Shown piece by piece: positions 45,685-53,101 of a DNA stretch of 58,242 bases. A program made the position numbers and the translations under genes. The stretch is from an uncultured Pelagibacteraceae bacterium (GTDB lineage Bacteria; Pseudomonadota; Alphaproteobacteria; Pelagibacterales; Pelagibacteraceae), in assembly GCA_902554035.1 (NCBI GenBank), contig CACDMX010000001.1:1-58242 (forward strand). Direction: 5' to 3'. The notes beneath the pieces are model-generated. The model was given only the letters and a program-made list of their open reading frames with translations, did no database searches and had not been told where the DNA came from. Numbering within the stretch: the stretch's first letter is position 1; every line of letters begins with the position of its first letter.

Positions 45685-46863
45685 ATGATTAAAAAAAAGA
45701 AGTCAGCGAAGTCTTTAATTACTTCAAGACGTAAATTTTTTAAGAAAGCAGCTACTGCTGGTGCTGTGATAGCTGGAGGTGCTTTTTTAGCAGGTTGTGA
45801 CCAGCAACAGGGAGGCTTTGGCGGAAGAGGGAAAAAAGTTACTCTCAAAATGCAAGCGGCATGGCCAAGCGGCGCAAACATTTTTTTTGAAATGGCTGGC
45901 GACTATGCAAGAATGGTTGAAGAAATGTCAGGTGGAGAACTCAAAATTGATTTGCAACCAGTTGGCTCAGTTGTAAAAACATCTGAAATTGGTCAAGCAG
46001 TAAGTGATGGTACACTAGACATGGGACATTGGGTTACAGCATATTGGTATGGTAAAAATCCAGCTGCTTCCTTGTTCGGAACAGGTCCATCTTACGGATT
46101 ATCATCCCAAGAAGTAATGGGTTGGATTGAATACGGCGGAGGTAGAGCTTTGTATGAAGAAACTTTGAAAAAAGTTGGCTTCGACTATGTAGGTTACTTC
46201 CATATGCCAATGCCAGCGCAGCCTTTTGGATGGTTTAAGAAAAATGTGACAAACGTTTCTGATGTAACAGGTATGAAATATAGAACCGTTGGATTGGCTA
46301 CGAACGTACTTACAGCAATGGGTATGGTGGTAAGACAACTTCCAGGTGGAGAAATACAACCAGCTATGAAAACTGGTCTTATTGATGCTGCTGAGTTTAA
46401 TAACCCAACATCAGACTCACAATTTGGTATGCAGGATGTATCCAAGCATTATCATTTAGGAAGTTTTCACCAATCTCAGGAGATGTTTGAAATTTGTATC
46501 AATAAAAAAAGACTAAATAGTTTATCACCAAAACACCAAGCAATCTTAAAGTACGCTGCTGGTAGTGCAAATAGTGATAACTACTTTAAAGCTTTAGTTC
46601 GTTATTCTGCAGATTTAAGCAAGTTGATGAATGAGCATGGCGTTAATGTTTATCAGACTTCTGATGCAATTCTTTCTGCACAATTGAAAGGATGGGATAA
46701 AGTAGTTGGTGAATTTTCTGCGAAAGATCCATTCTTCAAGAAAATTGTAGATTCACAGAAGAAATATGCAAAAACAGTAATGAAATATCTTCTTATGAAT
46801 CAACCAAACTACAGGTTGGCTTATGAGAATGAGTTTGGATCTTTAGGGAACGTAAAGATTTAA
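45685..46863 (+). CDS. dctP: TRAP transporter solute-binding protein (TakP-like)
   Basis: Periplasmic substrate-binding protein of a TRAP transporter (392 residues). The N-terminus has a Tat-type motif SRRKFFKK (14-21) and a lipobox-like LAGC with Cys38, so it may be a Tat-exported lipoprotein. The fold resembles TakP and the Thermus lactate-binding protein: AYWYGKNPAA, GGGRALYEE, FGWFKKNVTNVSDVTGMKYR with ligand Arg200, and DAAEFNNP with Glu237. That branch binds 2-oxo or 2-hydroxy acids, matching the oxidases upstream. A strong terminator follows, then the permease genes. Confidence 0.92.
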   Translation: MIKKKKSAKSLITSRRKFFKKAATAGAVIAGGAFLAGCDQQQGGFGGRGKKVTLKMQAAWPSGANIFFEMAGDYARMVEEMSGGELKIDLQPVGSVVKTSEIGQAVSDGTLDMGHWVTAYWYGKNPAASLFGTGPSYGLSSQEVMGWIEYGGGRALYEETLKKVGFDYVGYFHMPMPAQPFGWFKKNVTNVSDVTGMKYRTVGLATNVLTAMGMVVRQLPGGEIQPAMKTGLIDAAEFNNPTSDSQFGMQDVSKHYHLGSFHQSQEMFEICINKKRLNSLSPKHQAILKYAAGSANSDNYFKALVRYSADLSKLMNEHGVNVYQTSDAILSAQLKGWDKVVGEFSAKDPFFKKIVDSQKKYAKTVMKYLLMNQPNYRLAYENEFGSLGNVKI

Positions 46864-46879
46864 ATATTTTAAAATATTA
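46864..46879. repeat. AT-rich 16-bp palindrome after dctP
   Basis: AATATTTTAAAATATT is perfectly self-complementary and begins right after the dctP stop, just before the GC-rich terminator. It may add to RNA 3' end protection, or be chance in AT-rich DNA. Confidence 0.3.
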
Positions 46880-46882
46880 TAG

Positions 46883-46919
46883 AAAATGGGGGTTTATTAT
46901 AACCCCCATTTTTTTTTAG
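46883..46919 (+). terminator. Terminator/attenuator between dctP and dctQ
   Basis: AAAATGGGGGTT (46883-46894) pairs perfectly with AACCCCCATTTT (46901-46912) around the loop TATTAT, followed by a run of T. This is a textbook Rho-independent terminator. Because dctQ and dctM continue on the same strand, it likely stops most transcripts after dctP and leaves a small fraction for the permeases. Confidence 0.9.
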
Positions 46920-46953
46920 ACTAATTTCTATTGTGTTGTATGTTTAAGTCTTT

Positions 46954-47517
46954 ATGAAAAAATACATAAATTTTATTGATCAACTTAGCATTAAAGTAGG
47001 TAAATCTTTTTCTTGGTGTATACTTATTTTATGCCTCGGAACTTGTTATGAAGTAGTAATGGCATATGCATTCAATAAGCCGACCTTATGGAACTTTGAT
47101 TTTAGTCTTCAAATGTATGGTGCAATTTTTATGATGGCAGGCGCATACACTTTGGCTACAGCGGCACATGTAAGAGGAGATGTATTGTATAGATTGATGA
47201 AACCAACTAAACAAGCAAGATTAGATTTGGTTTTATATATCGTATTTTTTTTCCCAGGTGTACTTGCTTTAACATTTTACGGTTATGATTACGCTGCCTT
47301 AGCATGGCGTGTACAAGAAACAAGTTGGAGTAGCCCTGCCCAAATACAAATTTATATGGCAAAGTCATTAATTCCACTTTCAGGATTTTTTTTAACTTTA
47401 CAGGGTATCAGTGAAGTAATGAAATGCTTAATTTGCATTAAAGAAAAACAGTGGCCAGAGAGAATTGTTGTTTCTATGGAGACAGAGCAATTGCTAATGA
47501 AGAATCAAGGAAAGTAA
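46954..47517 (+). CDS. dctQ: TRAP transporter small permease
   Basis: DctQ-type small membrane subunit (187 residues) with four hydrophobic segments (about 17-38, 48-68, 90-110 and 132-155). The stretch MAGAYTLATAAHVRGDVLYRLM (in two parts, about 56-77) matches the family A-xxxxxHVRVD pattern. It forms the scaffold for DctM and lies 4 bases before it. The long spacer to dctP (90 bases) is filled by the terminator. Confidence 0.93.
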   Translation: MKKYINFIDQLSIKVGKSFSWCILILCLGTCYEVVMAYAFNKPTLWNFDFSLQMYGAIFMMAGAYTLATAAHVRGDVLYRLMKPTKQARLDLVLYIVFFFPGVLALTFYGYDYAALAWRVQETSWSSPAQIQIYMAKSLIPLSGFFLTLQGISEVMKCLICIKEKQWPERIVVSMETEQLLMKNQGK

Positions 47518-47521
47518 CGTC

Positions 47522-48883
47522 ATGTATTTCTATATACCCGATCCAGCAGTAGCTATGATTATGCTCGTATTCTTTTTAGGTGCAGTATTATTAGGATTCC
47601 CTATTGCTTTTACACTAATGGCAGTAGGTATAGGTTTTGGGTATTACGCTTATTTTGATTGGGCGTTGATGGAACATTTGTTTGATAATAGAATTTTTAA
47701 ATTGTTTGTTCAAAACACTTACACGGTTATGGATAATAATGTTTTGACTGCTGTACCCTTATTTTTGTTCATGGGATATTTAGTAGAAAGAGCAGGAATA
47801 GTATCAAGATTATTTTTTGCTATCAGACTAGCTTCACATAAACTTCCTGCCTCAATGGCTGTGGCAGCTCTTATAACTTGTGCGCTATTTTCAACAGCAA
47901 CTGGGATTATTGGTGCTGTTGTTACTCTAATGGGATTATTGGCATGGCCAGCTATGATAAAAGCTGGATATGACAAAAAATTCTCATCCGGAGTAATTTG
48001 TGCAGGAGGATGTCTTGGAATACTTATTCCACCAAGTATTATGTTAATAGTTTATTCTGTAATTGCTCAACTATCTCCTTTGAGACTGTTCGCAGCTGCA
48101 ATATTTCCGGGTCTTCTACTAGCATTTCTATATATTTTATATTCTGTGTCATTGGCACTTATAAATCCAAAGGTTGCTCCTAAACCAAGTAAAGAGGAAA
48201 TACCTCCAATAGGAAAAATTATTAAAGAGGTTTTCGTATCATTTGTTCCTCTTTTTACGTTAATATTACTTGTATTAGGCACTATTTTAGCAGGTTTGGC
48301 TACTCCAGCAGAAGCAGCTGCTGTAGGCGCTTTTGGTTCAATTGTACTAGCATTTTTTTACAAAACATTAAAATGGGACAATTTCAAAGATGCAGTTTTT
48401 CTTACAGCAAAAACTTCAGCTATGATTATGTGGTTGTTTGTAGGTTCTTGGACATTTGCATCTGTTTTTTCTTATTTAGGAGGGCATGAGGTTTTTGAAC
48501 ATTTTTTCAAATCGATTGACATGGCGCCATGGCAATTTTTAGTTTTGACACAATTAATTATTTTTTTATTAGGATGGCCTTTAGAATGGACAGAGATTTT
48601 AATAATTTTCGTTCCAATTTTTTTACCTTTAGTCGAATTTTTTGGTGTCAACCCATATTTATTTGCAATGTTAATTGCCTTAAACCTTCAAACATCTTTT
48701 TTAACCCCACCCATGGCAATGTCAGCTTATTATCTTAAAGGTGTTCAATCACAAAATGTAGAGTTAATGGAAATTTTTAAAGGAATAATTCCATTCTTAG
48801 GCATTGTTATATTCGCGATGGTTTTAATGTATATTTTTCCTGAGATTGCTTTGTGGTTACCAGAAAAACTATTTGCAGACTAA
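47522..48883 (+). CDS. dctM: TRAP transporter large permease
   Basis: DctM-type large membrane subunit (453 residues, about 11-13 segments) that carries substrate with sodium. Family motifs are VPLFLFMGYLVERAGIVSRLF (in two parts, about 79-99), GAVVTLMGLLAWPAMIKAGYD, LGILIPPSIMLIVYS (about 164-178) and ATPAEAAAVGAFG (about 260-272). The stop is 1 base before the amidase ATG. Confidence 0.95.
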   Translation: MYFYIPDPAVAMIMLVFFLGAVLLGFPIAFTLMAVGIGFGYYAYFDWALMEHLFDNRIFKLFVQNTYTVMDNNVLTAVPLFLFMGYLVERAGIVSRLFFAIRLASHKLPASMAVAALITCALFSTATGIIGAVVTLMGLLAWPAMIKAGYDKKFSSGVICAGGCLGILIPPSIMLIVYSVIAQLSPLRLFAAAIFPGLLLAFLYILYSVSLALINPKVAPKPSKEEIPPIGKIIKEVFVSFVPLFTLILLVLGTILAGLATPAEAAAVGAFGSIVLAFFYKTLKWDNFKDAVFLTAKTSAMIMWLFVGSWTFASVFSYLGGHEVFEHFFKSIDMAPWQFLVLTQLIIFLLGWPLEWTEILIIFVPIFLPLVEFFGVNPYLFAMLIALNLQTSFLTPPMAMSAYYLKGVQSQNVELMEIFKGIIPFLGIVIFAMVLMYIFPEIALWLPEKLFAD

Positions 48884-48884
48884 C

Positions 48885-50219
48885 ATGGATATTTTAAATT
48901 TATCCGTACGTCAAATTGTAGAAAAAATCAAAAATGCTGAGATAACATCCGTAGAACTTTGCAAATTATACATAGAGAGAATTAAAAAATTCGAAAAAGA
49001 TATTAAAGCTTGGGCTCATTTCGATGAAAAAATATTATTAGAAAAAGCTCACGAGTCTGATGAATTTAGGAAATCTGGTAATGCTCTTGGACCCTTGCAT
49101 GGGGTTCCAGTTGCTTTAAAAGATATTGTGGGCACTTATGATATGCCTACTGAATGCGGAACCCCTATAAGAAAAGGAAAATCAGCATCTCAAAATGCAG
49201 AAATTGTAGATTTACTAAAATCTTCTGGTGCTTTAATAATGGGGAAAACAGCTACATCAGAATTAGCTTTTTTAAGCCCCCCAAAAACAAGAAATCCCCA
49301 TGATTACAATAGAACACCAGGTGGATCCTCTAGTGGATCAGCAGCAGTAATAGCATCTCACATGGCACCACTTTCTATTGGATCTCAGACTGGGGGATCT
49401 ATTATCAGACCAGCATCTTATTGTGGGGTTGTTGGATATAAACCTTCATATGGTCTCATATCTAGAAACGGTGTACTTAGAACTTCCTCTAAACTAGATC
49501 ATATTGGTGTTTTTGGAAAAAAAGTTGAGGATGTTGCACTGTTAGCAAAAATTTTGATAAAAAAAGACACTTATGATGAAGCTTCAGTGCATTATTCTTC
49601 AGAACATTTATTAACTGAATGTTTGAAAGACCCAATTTATGAACCGAAGTTTATTTTTTATAAAACAAAAAGTTGGAATAAGGTTGATAAGAAGTCTAGA
49701 GAATCTTTTGAATTTTTTATTAAATCATTTAAAAAAAATATAGAAATATTTGATACACCATCATATTTTGAAAGAATATCGAAATATCATAAATTAATTC
49801 ATGAAGTGGATTTAGCGAATAATTTTAGCGATTATTATAAAAACTATAGAAAAAAACTCTCAAAAGAAATGATAAATGCTATTCAAAATGGAATGAAGCA
49901 CTCAGCGAAGGAGTATGCAGAAGCTATAGACTTTATGAAAAGAAGTTATGATTCTTATAAAGAAGTTTTTGAAGATTACTACGCTGTACTCACACCATCA
50001 AGCACTGGTGTAGCTGACAAAAGTCTTAAAAGTACAGGTTCAGCGGATTTTAATAGAGTTTGGTCATTTCTAGGTACTCCTTCAATATCTCTTCCTTTAC
50101 TTCAAGGGGAAAATAATTTACCATTAGGAATTCAAATGGTAGGCGCCAAATATGACGATCATAGGTTTTTAAGCACTGCTAGATGGCTAGAGACAAAATC
50201 AGAGGAGTATAATGAATAA
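48885..50219 (+). CDS. Amidase signature family protein
   Basis: Amidase of 444 residues related to GatA. The catalytic Lys-Ser-Ser triad is visible as Lys79 (VALKDIVG), Ser148 (PGGSSSGSAA) and Ser172 (QTGGSIIRPA). The start at the ATG 48885 directly follows the dctM stop; a longer frame from 48846 would overlap dctM and is not favoured. No gatB or gatC adjoins, so it is more likely a hydrolase of a small amide whose acid product joins the hydroxy-acid pathway; substrate unknown. Confidence 0.92.
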   Translation: MDILNLSVRQIVEKIKNAEITSVELCKLYIERIKKFEKDIKAWAHFDEKILLEKAHESDEFRKSGNALGPLHGVPVALKDIVGTYDMPTECGTPIRKGKSASQNAEIVDLLKSSGALIMGKTATSELAFLSPPKTRNPHDYNRTPGGSSSGSAAVIASHMAPLSIGSQTGGSIIRPASYCGVVGYKPSYGLISRNGVLRTSSKLDHIGVFGKKVEDVALLAKILIKKDTYDEASVHYSSEHLLTECLKDPIYEPKFIFYKTKSWNKVDKKSRESFEFFIKSFKKNIEIFDTPSYFERISKYHKLIHEVDLANNFSDYYKNYRKKLSKEMINAIQNGMKHSAKEYAEAIDFMKRSYDSYKEVFEDYYAVLTPSSTGVADKSLKSTGSADFNRVWSFLGTPSISLPLLQGENNLPLGIQMVGAKYDDHRFLSTARWLETKSEEYNE

Positions 50220-50388
50220 ATTAATTTCAATAATTGGAATATCATTTTCCCTTTTCTTTTTGATTGGGTTAGCAACTACATTAACCAGGTCTCCAATGAT
50301 AACTTTTCTAGACGTACTTCCAGTTTATATCATTATGGGAATAGCTATCACTTTTATGATATATGAAACTTTTTTTGATAAAAAATAA
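50212..50388 (+). CDS. Small two-segment membrane protein
   Basis: A 58-residue frame starting with ATG at 50212 inside the amidase end (8-base overlap) and ending with TAA at 50386-50388. It has two hydrophobic segments (about 5-22 and 33-51) separated by a short loop with TLTRSPM, and ends FFDKK. The overlap, the fully open frame over an otherwise empty gap and the membrane-like composition suggest a real gene. The layout resembles small accessory subunits of transporters, but I recognise no family. Confidence 0.6.
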   Translation: MNKLISIIGISFSLFFLIGLATTLTRSPMITFLDVLPVYIIMGIAITFMIYETFFDKK

Positions 50389-50415
50389 TTAAATATTTTT
50401 AAATTGAAAAAAAGA

Positions 50416-51210
50416 ATGAATTTAAATTATATATTTATTCTAGTTTTTGTAATTTATTTTGTTACCTGTATCTCAATTTATTTCTTACAAAGAAAACTTC
50501 TTTATCATCCCGCAGTTGATAATTATTTGAATGAAAAAAACCTAAATCACAAAATTCAAAAAATTTATGTAAAATCAGATAATGATTTAATTGGATGGTA
50601 TCATAAAAAAAATAAAAACTTCAAAACTTTACTTTTTTTTCATGGCAATGCAGGTAGACTTGAAAATAGAATTTATAAACTTAACGAAATTTCAAATCTA
50701 GATCTAAACTATCTTATTGTTGCCTATAGAGGATTTAGTGGAAATGGTGGCAGACCTAGCGAGCTTGGCTTGTATAAAGATGCCAATCAGTCAAAAAAAT
50801 GGTTAAATCAAAACGGAGTAAGGGATGAAGATATAATCCTGTATGGAGAATCTTTAGGTACTGCGATTGCCATAGATCTGGGTCAGAACTTCAAACTATC
50901 TGGAATAATATTAGAGTCACCATTTATATCAATGACAAAATTAGCAAAAAAATATTACCCATTTTTGCCAATTAATTTATTATTAAAAGATAAATACGAA
51001 AACTTAAAAAAAATTAAAAATATTAATTTTCCAGTTTTGGTAATGCATGGAAAAAAAGACAAAATTGTACCATTTTCAATGGGAAAGACTATTTTTGAAA
51101 ATGCTAATAAACCAAAATATAGTTATTTTAACGACTTTGATGATCATATGATGGAGTATAATCAAGATCTTATCAATTCCATTGAAAATTTTGTAGAACA
51201 GTTAAGTTAG
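50416..51210 (+). CDS. Alpha/beta hydrolase (BEM46/ABHD13-like)
   Basis: Serine hydrolase fold, 264 residues from the ATG at 50416 (a TTG at 50404 adds four). One N-terminal membrane segment (about 3-22), then FFHGNAGRLENR (about 74-85), the nucleophile elbow YGESLGTAIA (GxSxG, about 146-155), the acid in MHGKKDKIVPF and the His in FDDHMMEY near the end. The BEM46/ABHD13 branch usually has such an anchor; substrate unknown. Its stop interlocks with the ftsY stop in TTAG. Confidence 0.9.
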   Translation: MNLNYIFILVFVIYFVTCISIYFLQRKLLYHPAVDNYLNEKNLNHKIQKIYVKSDNDLIGWYHKKNKNFKTLLFFHGNAGRLENRIYKLNEISNLDLNYLIVAYRGFSGNGGRPSELGLYKDANQSKKWLNQNGVRDEDIILYGESLGTAIAIDLGQNFKLSGIILESPFISMTKLAKKYYPFLPINLLLKDKYENLKKIKNINFPVLVMHGKKDKIVPFSMGKTIFENANKPKYSYFNDFDDHMMEYNQDLINSIENFVEQLS

Positions 51211-52124
51211 TTTGTACCGATAAAAGCATCAGCAAATTTTTCTGCTTCAAAAATTTGTAAATCATCTTCTTTTTCACCAAGCCCTAAAGCAACAATTGGT
51301 AATTTATATTTCTTAGCTACAGCTATTAAAATTCCGCCTTTTGCGGTTCCATCAAGTTTTGTCATAATTAAACCTGTTATTGGAATTATTTTATTAAACT
51401 CCTCCACTTGATTTATTACATTTTGCCCAGAAGTTGCATCTAAAATCAATAATACTTCATGTGGAGCATTTGGATCAATTTTTTTAGTAACGTTTGCAAT
51501 TTTTTTATATTCTTCCATTAAATTTTTTTTATTTTGTAATCTTCCAGCAGTATCTATTAAAACATGAGTAAATTTATCTTTCATAGCTTCATCGACTGCT
51601 TTAAATGCAACGGACGCAGGATCAGAACCTTGTGAAGATTTAATTATACTTACATCTATTTTTTTAGCCCAGTTTTCTAACTGCTCAATTGCTGCAGCCC
51701 TAAAAGTATCAGATGCTGAAAAAATAACTTTATTGCCGTTAGATTTCAAAATTTTTCCTATTTTTCCAATTGTGGTTGTTTTTCCTACTCCATTAACACC
51801 AGAAACAAGAACTGCATTTAAATCAGTTTTATTAGTAAAAAAATCTTTTTTTTCTAGTGGAGACATCAAATCAATTATATATTTTTTGAGAAGTAAATTA
51901 ATTTCATCCACTTTATTTTTATTTGGATCAATTTTTTTTTCTGCAATTATTTTTTTAATTTCCTCAGATGGAATAATACCCACATCTGATTTTATCAAAA
52001 ATTCTTCAATTTCATCTAGTGTTTTGTCATCAAGTTCTTTTTTGACAATTATTTCCTTTAGTCCAGAAGCAAAAGTAGAAGCACTTTTTTTAAATCCTAA
52101 CTTAAATTTCTCAAAAATACCCAT
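51207..52124 (-). CDS. ftsY: Signal recognition particle receptor FtsY
   Basis: Membrane-associated GTPase receptor for SRP, partner of Ffh. The 305-residue NG-domain protein lacks the long acidic A domain of E. coli FtsY. P-loop GVNGVGKTTT is at 109-118, DTAGR near 192 and TKLDGTAKGG near 258. The ATG shares one base with the dapF stop (TAATG). Its gene and ffh are divergent across the dapF gene and the 159-base gap, a layout suited to joint control. Confidence 0.97.
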   Translation of the reverse strand: MGIFEKFKLGFKKSASTFASGLKEIIVKKELDDKTLDEIEEFLIKSDVGIIPSEEIKKIIAEKKIDPNKNKVDEINLLLKKYIIDLMSPLEKKDFFTNKTDLNAVLVSGVNGVGKTTTIGKIGKILKSNGNKVIFSASDTFRAAAIEQLENWAKKIDVSIIKSSQGSDPASVAFKAVDEAMKDKFTHVLIDTAGRLQNKKNLMEEYKKIANVTKKIDPNAPHEVLLILDATSGQNVINQVEEFNKIIPITGLIMTKLDGTAKGGILIAVAKKYKLPIVALGLGEKEDDLQIFEAEKFADAFIGTN

Positions 52125-52942
52125 TATAATTTTATTTTAATTTCCTTAATATCTGAAACTGGACCTGTCATAGATATAATTCCATCATATTCAATATTTA
52201 AAAAACCTTCTTTGAAATGAATATTGTTGTTATTGCCAGCAATTTTTTTTTCAAAAGCAACAACACCTGTTGCACAAGCAGCTGTCCCGCATGCTTTAGT
52301 TTGTCCAGCTCCACGCTCCCAAACATTTATCAAGATGTTAGTACTATCTTTTATTTGTGCAAATGTAACATTTATTCTTTCTGGGAATAATTGATGGTTT
52401 TCAATTAATGGTCCAATTTGTTTTAGGTTATATTTATTACAATCCTCAACAAAAAAAACTATATGTGGATTCCCCACATTTAATGCATAACCATCTTTAA
52501 ATTCTTCATTTCCAATTTTTAGATTTATATTTTTACAATCTATATTTTTTGATAAAGGAATTTTTTGCCAATTAAAAATAGGATCACCCATTACAATTCT
52601 AACACTATTTTCAGAAATTTTTTGAGCTTTTAAAACTCTATTACCAGCTAATACTGCAGTATGTTCTATTTTTTTTTCATCACATATAAGTTTTGCAACG
52701 CATCTACTTCCATTACCGCAAGCCTCAACTTCTTCACCATCAGAATTAAATATTGTAATGGGAATATAATTTGGAGCTTCAGGATTTATCTCATCAAGAA
52801 ATATTAATTGGTCAAAACCAATATTACCTCTTTTTCCTAACTCAACGATTTTTTCTTTAACAATAGAAATTGGATTTTTTCTTCTATCAATGATAAGAAA
52901 ATCATTACCTAAACCATCCATTTTAAAAGCTTTAAATTCCAT
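52124..52942 (-). CDS. dapF: Diaminopimelate epimerase
   Basis: Converts LL- to meso-diaminopimelate for lysine and peptidoglycan. The 272 residues contain the two catalytic cysteines: Cys75 in EACGNGSRC and the second near 218 in KACGTAACAT. The opening MDGLGNDFLIID and the NVGNPHIVFF stretch are typical. It is the first gene of dapF-ftsY. Confidence 0.97.
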   Translation of the reverse strand: MEFKAFKMDGLGNDFLIIDRRKNPISIVKEKIVELGKRGNIGFDQLIFLDEINPEAPNYIPITIFNSDGEEVEACGNGSRCVAKLICDEKKIEHTAVLAGNRVLKAQKISENSVRIVMGDPIFNWQKIPLSKNIDCKNINLKIGNEEFKDGYALNVGNPHIVFFVEDCNKYNLKQIGPLIENHQLFPERINVTFAQIKDSTNILINVWERGAGQTKACGTAACATGVVAFEKKIAGNNNNIHFKEGFLNIEYDGIISMTGPVSDIKEIKIKL

Positions 52943-52990
52943 ATATTTTTATGTTTATCTTATTTATTGACATTTTGAACCTCTATTATA

Positions 52991-53093
52991 GGTTATCGGA
53001 ATTTCCGCAAATACAGCATTTTGCGGTGTCTTTGGAAACAAAGAGATCGACACCAGTCAGCGAGGGTTCGCCCACTGGTGCGATAGCTGCTGG
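52991..53093 (+). ncRNA. Structured RNA leader of ffh (candidate cis-regulatory element)
   Basis: Pairings visible by eye: closing stem GTTATCG (52992-52998) with CGATAGC (53081-53087); hairpin 1 CCGCAAA (53005-53011) with TTTGCGG (53020-53026); hairpin 2 TGTCTTTG (53027-53034) with CAAA (53039-53042) and GACA (53049-53052), a GAAA loop and a GAGATC bulge; hairpin 3 CCAGT (53053-53057) with ACTGG (53074-53078), its inner part GGG-TTCG-CCC. Loop 1 CAGCA (53014-53018) can pair with TGCTG (53088-53092), a pseudoknot next to the ribosome-binding region. The 3' end is 8 bases from the ffh ATG. It is GC-rich against its surroundings. It lacks the conserved SRP RNA domain IV sequence, so a leader is favoured over 4.5S RNA. 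Confidence 0.72.
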
Positions 53094-53101
53094 ATGAAAT
53101 T

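Noticed and set aside
48846-48884. Longer start for the amidase inside dctM
   Set aside because: Amidase similarity begins at the ATG 48885, which directly follows the dctM stop.
52991-53093. SRP (4.5S) RNA gene upstream of ffh
   Set aside because: The region is highly structured and adjoins ffh, but the conserved domain IV sequence (GGAAGCAGCC-type internal loop with a GGAA tetraloop) is absent on both strands and the pairing scheme is a multi-helix junction, not one long hairpin.
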